A stretch of 64,000 nucleotides of DNA from Acidobacteriaceae bacterium. Lineage in GTDB: Bacteria > Acidobacteriota > Terriglobia > Bryobacterales > Bryobacteraceae. Positions 57,957 to 64,000 of the stretch are shown one piece after another. Position 1 is the first letter of the stretch; each line of letters begins with the position of its first letter. The DNA is taken from NCBI GenBank assembly GCA_019244055.1, contig JAFATG010000271.1, forward strand, positions 1-64,000, written 5' to 3'. A program made the position numbers and the translations under genes. The notes beneath the pieces are model-generated. The model was not told where the DNA came from and did not search any database. It was given only the letters and a program-made list of their open reading frames with translations.

Positions 57957-58802
57957 TTACTCTGTCTCCGAGCCGTCCAACTTCTTCGGTACTGTTGCCG
58001 CAGCTGAAAGGGTGTTTGCCAATCTTGCCCGGCCGGTAATTCCCTCAAATGCTAGGCGCGCACGAGTCGGCAGCTTCGAAAAGATCGCAGTCAGCACGCG
58101 ATACCGCCAACCGGGCACGACGAACGGTTTCCGCTGCCGCATTCCGTCGAGCGACGCTTCCACTACCTGATCCGCCGTCATCCAGAATCCTGATTTGGCA
58201 AGCCGGCCCCGCTCAAATCCCATGGCATCGTGAAACTCCGAATACGTGAAACCGGGGCAGAGCGCCTGAATCACAACGTTCGATTTCATTCCCTTTAACT
58301 CGAGATATAGCCCTTCAGTAAACGCCGTCATCCAGGTCTTTGTCGCAGAATAGCTAGTCGTTCCTGGGCTACGCACAAAGGCCGATACGGAAGAAACGTT
58401 GATAATGCCGCCGTAATCACGCGCCACCATGTTCCGTAGTCCGGCATGTGTCAGGCGCACCGTTGCCATGATATGAAGCCTGTGCATTCGTTCCTGCACT
58501 TCGAGCGGAGATTCCCAGAACCTCCCTGTGGTGCCGAAACCGGCATTGTTGATGAGGAGGGCCAGCCTTTGTTCGTTGCTGATGTATTCAGCGGCCTTCG
58601 CCAGGTCTTCCTCTCGGCTGAGATCGGCCTCCACAATCTTAGATTGGGTGTCATATAGCCTTGAGAACTCCGAGGCAAGCTCTTCTAGCCGGTCCTTGCG
58701 CCGAGCAATCAGAATCAGATCGTGTCCGGGCGCAAGTTTGCGCGCGAACGTAGCCCCGATTCCGCTCGACGCCCCGGTGATTGCGATTACATTCCTAGAC
58801 AA
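57957..58802 (-). CDS. SDR family NAD(P)-dependent oxidoreductase
   Basis: ITGASSGIGATFARKLA, NNAGFGTTG, YSATKTWMTAF, LCPGFTYSEF. Confidence 0.93.
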   Translation of the reverse strand: MSRNVIAITGASSGIGATFARKLAPGHDLILIARRKDRLEELASEFSRLYDTQSKIVEADLSREEDLAKAAEYISNEQRLALLINNAGFGTTGRFWESPLEVQERMHRLHIMATVRLTHAGLRNMVARDYGGIINVSSVSAFVRSPGTTSYSATKTWMTAFTEGLYLELKGMKSNVVIQALCPGFTYSEFHDAMGFERGRLAKSGFWMTADQVVEASLDGMRQRKPFVVPGWRYRVLTAIFSKLPTRARLAFEGITGRARLANTLSAAATVPKKLDGSETE

Positions 58803-58945
58803 AATTTACTCCGGCTGTAACGAATCGGAAGACGGAATCACAAGGGAGCGAAGCCCCCGCCATGATATTGGCCTCCCGTTCGTGTTCTGCACGCACAAGT
58901 TCCTATCGTTCCTTTACTCCTTCGTTATACGATCGAGTCTACCGG

Positions 58946-59545
58946 GTGAGCGTAAATTTGGATCGTCATACTTTTGATCGAGGTTATATCGAGCGCCTGA
59001 TTCAAGGTGATGCCGAAGCAGAACGGCATTTCGCGCGCTATTTTGGCGATCTTCTCGTCATAAAGTTGCGTGCGCGCCTCCGTTCGCCTCAACTAATTGA
59101 AGATGCGCGGCAAGAGACCTTTGTTCGGGTCTTGCATGTCCTCCGAAACAAAGGCGGCCTGGAGTATCCGGAGCGGCTGGGCGCATTCGTTAACGCAGTC
59201 TGCGAAAACGTTCTCCTCGAAACATTTCGATCCGGTTCGCGACTGCAGCAGCTTCCAGAAGACGCGCCCGAACCGGTCGATCAAGGCGCGAGCGCCGAAT
59301 CCGAATTTGTAACAAGGGAGCGCAAAGCTCTCGTACGCAATCTCTTAAGCAAGTTGTCGGATACCGACCGCGAGATCCTTCGGCAGCTCTTCTTGGAAGA
59401 ACGCGATAAGGATGAGATTTGCCGCGAATTTCGCATTGACCGTGATTATCTTCGCGTCCGAGTGCATCGGGCTCTGGCGCGCTGCCGGGTAGTACTGGAC
59501 AAGGGAGAACAAACTGCCGCTCTGACAAATGCAGCGGGACAGTGA
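58946..59545 (+). CDS. ECF-type RNA polymerase sigma factor
   Basis: IEDARQETFVRVLHVLRNKGGLEYPERLGAFVNAVCENVLLETFR (region 2) and LSDTDREILRQLFLEERDKDEICREFRIDRDYLRVRVHRALARCR (region 4). GTG 58946 is the probable start. Confidence 0.9.
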   Translation: MSVNLDRHTFDRGYIERLIQGDAEAERHFARYFGDLLVIKLRARLRSPQLIEDARQETFVRVLHVLRNKGGLEYPERLGAFVNAVCENVLLETFRSGSRLQQLPEDAPEPVDQGASAESEFVTRERKALVRNLLSKLSDTDREILRQLFLEERDKDEICREFRIDRDYLRVRVHRALARCRVVLDKGEQTAALTNAAGQ

Positions 59546-59597
59546 TACGGATGGGCAGCTTATGTCACAAGACCCATAAAAGAGACCTATAAAGGCC

Positions 59598-60272
59598 ATG
59601 GATCACAAAACGGCAGAGCAGAATAGCGCGGTAGAGAAGTATCTTCTGAATGAGTTCACGACCGGCGAGCGGCAGGAATTTGAGGCACATTTCTTCGACT
59701 GCCCCATTTGCGCCGACTTGGTACGGCAGGGTGCAATTTCAATCGACAACATAAAGGGCGTTTTCCGGGAGACCCCGGCAAGAGGAGCGGTCGCCGGCAG
59801 GACGGCACGACCGGGTTCACGATGGTTTTCCTGGGTGCGTGCCCCAGTTCTTGTTCCTTCGTTGGCCGCCCTTGTTCTGGCGGCCGTGGTCAGTTACCAG
59901 AATCTGGTTTCGATCCCGCGGCTTGAACGTCCCCTAGTACTTTCCAGTGCCGTGCTGAGTTCAGTATCGCGAGGAGTTGCGCCTGTAATTAGAGTGGATC
60001 GGAAGCAGGCTCTGTTCAACTTGAATTTCGAGGTCGATTCGCCGCAAGCATATCCCTCTTATCAGTGTGAATTTCGAAATCAGGTCAATAATATTGTCCT
60101 GAGTGTTAATTCCGGCGAAAAGAAAGTGGCGAGCTTCACTCTGAATCTGCTCCTGCCCGCGAAGTTGTTCCCGCCGGGCGCATATGAGATGGTGCTTCGG
60201 CCTGATTCCAGTCCAAATCTGGAGCTGCGCCGGTATGATTTCGTTATCCAAAACCAAGGAGAGGATCACTGA
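59598..60272 (+). CDS. Membrane anti-sigma factor with zinc-finger (HxxxCxxC)
   Basis: YLLNEFTTGERQEFEAHFFDCPICADLV zinc-binding ASD-type motif, one TM (APVLVPSLAALVLAAVVSY), C-terminal ~130-aa beta-rich segment. Confidence 0.88.
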   Translation: MDHKTAEQNSAVEKYLLNEFTTGERQEFEAHFFDCPICADLVRQGAISIDNIKGVFRETPARGAVAGRTARPGSRWFSWVRAPVLVPSLAALVLAAVVSYQNLVSIPRLERPLVLSSAVLSSVSRGVAPVIRVDRKQALFNLNFEVDSPQAYPSYQCEFRNQVNNIVLSVNSGEKKVASFTLNLLLPAKLFPPGAYEMVLRPDSSPNLELRRYDFVIQNQGEDH

Positions 60273-61192
60273 TGCCCGCCGAAATAGCAAGACCTGTAGA
60301 AAGGCGCTTCTTTTTCCACGCAAATGCCGTGGCTCTTGCAGCCCACATCCGCCGCCCGGAGGATTTCTTTGTTCCTGCTGTGGCGAGCAGTTGCCTTCCG
60401 GTTACTGGCGGTCTGGCCCAAGCCGACGCTCCCGGCCAAAGCTTCAATGGCCTGATTTCGTTCGGTTCAGCCTCGACTCACGCAAAAGGTGATTTCGTCG
60501 ACCAGCGAACCGCAGCCGAATATACGCGCGGCAATCATGGCGATAACAACTTGCCGACCAGTACGATCGTTGAAAGCTCGATGAAAAGCTTGAAGATCAA
60601 CACGCCTGCGGACCCGGCGGGTGGAGCGGGCCGTGTCTTCTCGATTGACAATTTGGTTGTTCGCATGGAGAACACGTCCGATCGGCGGAGTCCGACTTCA
60701 TTCCGTTCTCTCTATGTGACGATTGATGGTGTTTCGGTAGATGGTCATCTGCTACTGGTCAAAACCAATCCGGAGATTTTCACGGAGAACGACACCAAAA
60801 AGAAACTGGAAGAAAGATTCGAGGATGACAGCGATTTCCGTAAGCAGTTCGGTCAGCAGTTCTTCTATCCGGGCGAGCCGCCGGAGCATGGCGCTTTAGA
60901 GAAATTATTTTCAAAGCACAAGATTCCTGAAGCAGATGACCTCATCTACGGAACCATTGTCACCAGCATGACTTGGGCATCTACGGCGCCTGATGGAGCC
61001 GGAATTGCGGGAAACGAGCTGAAGATTCCCGGTCTAGGTTCCATTTATTTCGGTGAAATCATTATTGAAGAAGATTTTCGGCGCATTACACTGATACGCT
61101 TTCAGCTAGGCTCTCCTAATGGCGGCGACGGTGCGGTATGCGAAGCGCAGTCCAACGGCGGCACTTGGCCGCCGCAACGCGGGGGCCTGTAA
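60272..61192 (+). CDS. Hypothetical protein in the sigma/anti-sigma/CHAT operon
   Basis: 306 aa, start overlaps the anti-sigma stop by 1 nt; SD-like GGAGAGG upstream. No recognised domain. Confidence 0.8.
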   Translation: MPAEIARPVERRFFFHANAVALAAHIRRPEDFFVPAVASSCLPVTGGLAQADAPGQSFNGLISFGSASTHAKGDFVDQRTAAEYTRGNHGDNNLPTSTIVESSMKSLKINTPADPAGGAGRVFSIDNLVVRMENTSDRRSPTSFRSLYVTIDGVSVDGHLLLVKTNPEIFTENDTKKKLEERFEDDSDFRKQFGQQFFYPGEPPEHGALEKLFSKHKIPEADDLIYGTIVTSMTWASTAPDGAGIAGNELKIPGLGSIYFGEIIIEEDFRRITLIRFQLGSPNGGDGAVCEAQSNGGTWPPQRGGL

Positions 61193-63644
61193 GGAAATCG
61201 CCACCGCCTCTGTACTGTTAATCATCTCGGCGTGCTCATCTCTGACGATACCCTCCGACCCTGAAACCTCATTCGCGCTGGCCAAGGCACAGTATCAACA
61301 CGGGCGATTTTCCGAAGCCACACATACGGCGGAAACGGGATATCGCTTATTCCAAAACCAACCGCTAAATGTATGGCATTGGAAATACAAATTCCTGCTT
61401 ACGGAACTGCTCCTTTGGAACGCGGAGACCCAGCGTGCGGAGTCACTGCTAACCGCCTCACCTCCAGAGCACTTCGCGACTCTGCAGCCTAGATACCAGA
61501 GTCTACGGGCCTATGTCGCTTTTCGCCTGAAGAGAGAAAATGAAGCAGAGGCGCTTTCAAAACAGGCCCTCGCCGGATGCCGTGCGATCGGAGATTATGA
61601 AACCGAGGCGGATCTTGACCTGCTGCTCGCTTCCTTTCTTCTCGACCCACAGCGGGCTGAGACGGCAGCTAGGGATGCGCTGACTGTAGCAACACACCAT
61701 GGCCTTTTATTCCAACGCGCCGCCGCGTTCCTCGATCTCGGGATGGTGGAAGTTGGGCGCGCACACTACGGAGATGCCATTTCCGATTTCGAAGAGTCTA
61801 GCCGCGCCGCAGCCACCATTCATGCTGATTACCTGAATTCCGTAGCAACCGGCAATCTGGCAACATGCCGCTACAACGTCGGGGAGTTTCAGCAGGCATC
61901 GGAAACCTTGCAGGGGATTTTGCCAATCCAAAGACGATGTGGCCTCGCCCCTGGATTGCGAGATAGCTATTTGGAAATTGGCAACATCTATCTTTTGCAG
62001 GGTGATCCGCAAAAGGCAATTCAGAATTACCGTACGGCGATGACGTATGTCCGTAAAGAAGATTCCCCGCGTCGATTCGCCATGATCTCTTCCGGAATCG
62101 CCCAAGCCCTGATCGCGGCCGGTTCCCTGAACGAGGCCGAGCAGTACAACAAGCAGGCGCTTGACGCTGCCGATCCAAACGATCACGCCCAGCTTGCCGA
62201 GATACATCTCAATGAGGCCGATCTCTATGCCAAGCGATCCAAGCATACAAGTGCCATCGATGCTTACAACCAGGCGCTTCAACTGGGTGCTGACACGCCT
62301 TCCGTACTCTGGAGAGCTCACGCGGGGGCAGGTTTGGAATACGCGGATGTTGGAAGCATCCAAGAGGCGACCAGAAGCTTCGATGTCGCTTTGTCGGTTA
62401 TCGAGCGCAACCGGTCAGAGCAATTGCGCAAGGATTACCAGATTACCTTTCTCTCGGAATTGATTCGTTTCTATCAGGAATACGTGGCTTTCTTGATAGA
62501 TCATGGACAGACGAGCCGGGCACTTGATATCGCAGACTCGAGCCGTGCCGCCGTGTTACGAGAGTCTCTGAACGGCGCCCCGCAAGCTCCTGTCAAGAAG
62601 ATTGAGGCCCGGATAAAGACGATTGCCAGCCGAACGTCGTGCGTGTTTCTGTTCTACTGGCTTGCTCCGAAGCGATCCTTCCTGTGGGTCATTGGGCCCA
62701 AAGGCGGCCAGGTGTTTTCTCTTCCGCCGGCGCAGGAGATTCGGAAGGATGTCGAATCGTACAGCTATCTAATTGAACAGGAGAAAATCGATCCGCGAAC
62801 CAGCGCGAATGGGGCAGGGAAGCGGTTGTTCGATACTCTGATTGCACCTGCGTGCATTCCGAAAGACAGCCGTGTCGTTATCGTCCCGGACGGACCGCTA
62901 CACAGTCTAAATTTCGAAACGCTCCCGGTTTCTGCGCCTGCTCCGCACTATTGGCTGGAGGATGTGACCGTTTCTATCGCTCCGTCCTTGAGCGTTCTAA
63001 GCGCTGCGACAGCGCCTGAGGCCTCTGAGAAGGCGTTGTTACTGATCGGGAACACCGTAACTGCCGGAACGGGATTTCCTGATCTGCCGCAATCGGCGAG
63101 GGAAATTCGTTGGATAAAGGATCACTTTCCAACGGCCCCCGCGGTGGTGTACACGGGACAGGGCGCTACGGCTGAAGCGTACACGGAGGCTCGCCCCGAC
63201 CGGTTTCGCTACATTCACTTCGCCACCCACGCGGATGCAAACGAACAGAGCCCGCTGGATTCCGCGATCGTACTTTCACCTCGGCAGAACGCCTGGAAGC
63301 TGTACGCTCGAGACGTCGCGGAAATTCCTCTCAAAGCCGATTTAGTGACAATCTCCGCATGCCGGAGTGCGGGAGCCCGCACGCTGGCCGGTGAAGGGCT
63401 TGTCGGCTTCGCATGGGCCTTCTTTCATGCTGGCGCTCAAAACGTAGTCACCAGCTTGTGGGATGTTAATGATCAATCGACAGTCGGCCTCATGGAGAAG
63501 TTTTACGCCCAGGTCGCGTCAGGGAAACCTTATGCCACAGCTCTCCGGGATGCAAAACTCGCATTGTTAAGCGAGGGATATCAGAAGCCCTACTACTGGG
63601 GCCCATTTCAGTTATCGAGCCGGTTTCTTGCTGGGCGGCCTTAG
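61119..63644 (+). CDS. TPR-CHAT domain protein with lipoprotein-like N-terminus
   Basis: TPR units followed by a CHAT peptidase-like domain with candidate dyad His (YIHFATHADANEQSPLDSAIVL) and Cys (LVTISACRSAGARTLAGEGLVGFAWAFFHAGAQNVVTSLWDVND). Lipobox-like VLLIISAC near the N-terminus. Confidence 0.9.
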   Translation: MAATVRYAKRSPTAALGRRNAGACKEIATASVLLIISACSSLTIPSDPETSFALAKAQYQHGRFSEATHTAETGYRLFQNQPLNVWHWKYKFLLTELLLWNAETQRAESLLTASPPEHFATLQPRYQSLRAYVAFRLKRENEAEALSKQALAGCRAIGDYETEADLDLLLASFLLDPQRAETAARDALTVATHHGLLFQRAAAFLDLGMVEVGRAHYGDAISDFEESSRAAATIHADYLNSVATGNLATCRYNVGEFQQASETLQGILPIQRRCGLAPGLRDSYLEIGNIYLLQGDPQKAIQNYRTAMTYVRKEDSPRRFAMISSGIAQALIAAGSLNEAEQYNKQALDAADPNDHAQLAEIHLNEADLYAKRSKHTSAIDAYNQALQLGADTPSVLWRAHAGAGLEYADVGSIQEATRSFDVALSVIERNRSEQLRKDYQITFLSELIRFYQEYVAFLIDHGQTSRALDIADSSRAAVLRESLNGAPQAPVKKIEARIKTIASRTSCVFLFYWLAPKRSFLWVIGPKGGQVFSLPPAQEIRKDVESYSYLIEQEKIDPRTSANGAGKRLFDTLIAPACIPKDSRVVIVPDGPLHSLNFETLPVSAPAPHYWLEDVTVSIAPSLSVLSAATAPEASEKALLLIGNTVTAGTGFPDLPQSAREIRWIKDHFPTAPAVVYTGQGATAEAYTEARPDRFRYIHFATHADANEQSPLDSAIVLSPRQNAWKLYARDVAEIPLKADLVTISACRSAGARTLAGEGLVGFAWAFFHAGAQNVVTSLWDVNDQSTVGLMEKFYAQVASGKPYATALRDAKLALLSEGYQKPYYWGPFQLSSRFLAGRP

Positions 63645-64000
63645 CTGATAATGCCCTTGCGCACTGCGTACAGGATCAATTCAGGGATGCTATGAAGGTT
63701 CAGTTTCTGCATGAGATTTCCGCGATGCGTATCGACTGTATGCGGGCTTAGGTTTAACAAGTCCGCAATCTCCTTTGTCGACTTGAGCTCGCCGATGAGT
63801 TGCAGTAACTCGCGTTCGCGAGGGGTTAGTAGATCGTAAGGATCTTCGACGCCCTGCTGCACAACCTGACGCACATAATCATCCGCTAGCACCTTGCTTA
63901 CGGCGGGACTGAAGTATGCTTTGCCCGCTGCCACAGCGCGAACCGCCTGGATCAGATCCGCTTCCGCCGAGTCTTTTAGGAGATAGCCGCGTGCTCCGGC
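63641..64000 (-). CDS. LuxR/NarL-family response regulator, C-terminal part (gene continues past the window)
   Basis: Frame is open to 64000 (AGARGYLLKDSAEADLIQAVRAVAAGKAYFSP). HTH: LTPRERELLQLIGELKSTKEIADLLNLSPHTVDTHRGNLMQKLNL. Confidence 0.92.
   Translation of the reverse strand, partial: AGARGYLLKDSAEADLIQAVRAVAAGKAYFSPAVSKVLADDYVRQVVQQGVEDPYDLLTPRERELLQLIGELKSTKEIADLLNLSPHTVDTHRGNLMQKLNLHSIPELILYAVRKGIIS

Noticed and set aside
1-64000. CRISPR array, prophage, rRNA operon or known antiviral defence cassette
   Set aside because: No regularly spaced direct repeats, phage structural genes, rRNA sequence or recognisable restriction/defence genes were seen. The CHAT protein alone is not enough to call a defence system.

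Overview
The window looks like a gene-dense chromosomal segment of an Acidobacteria-like bacterium (Bryobacter/Solibacter-type; this is inference from gene families, not a database result). I annotate about 50 credible CDSs, two tRNAs (Leu-CAG and Ala-CGC, both minus strand), two duplicated sigma70-type promoters and several pseudogenes or mobile-element remnants. Core genes include miaB, dcd, dut, a double-domain thyX-like gene, an isolated nuoB and malQ. Accessory modules include: (1) an ADOP/MacB-type permease fused to a GAF-SpoIIE/PP2C phosphatase; (2) a PadR plus tandem ADOP permease locus, in which the second copy keeps the promoter but its padR has collapsed to an 11-residue ORF; (3) an XRE regulator - NfeD-like - flotillin - PspA operon; (4) an ECF sigma - zinc-finger anti-sigma - unknown protein - TPR-CHAT lipoprotein operon next to a LuxR regulator; (5) a beta-lactamase/NamZ (DUF1343) fusion; (6) a tiny protein with two AT-hooks; (7) sugar/uronate catabolic clusters. 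The 35.6-40.5 kb interval is a decay zone containing a frameshifted GlcD-like oxidase, a DUF1214 fragment and an internally deleted IS110 transposase. The best candidate for an undescribed system is the sigma/anti-sigma/CHAT operon at 58.9-63.6 kb, followed by the permease-phosphatase fusion. All product calls come from reading motifs in the supplied translations; no searches were run.
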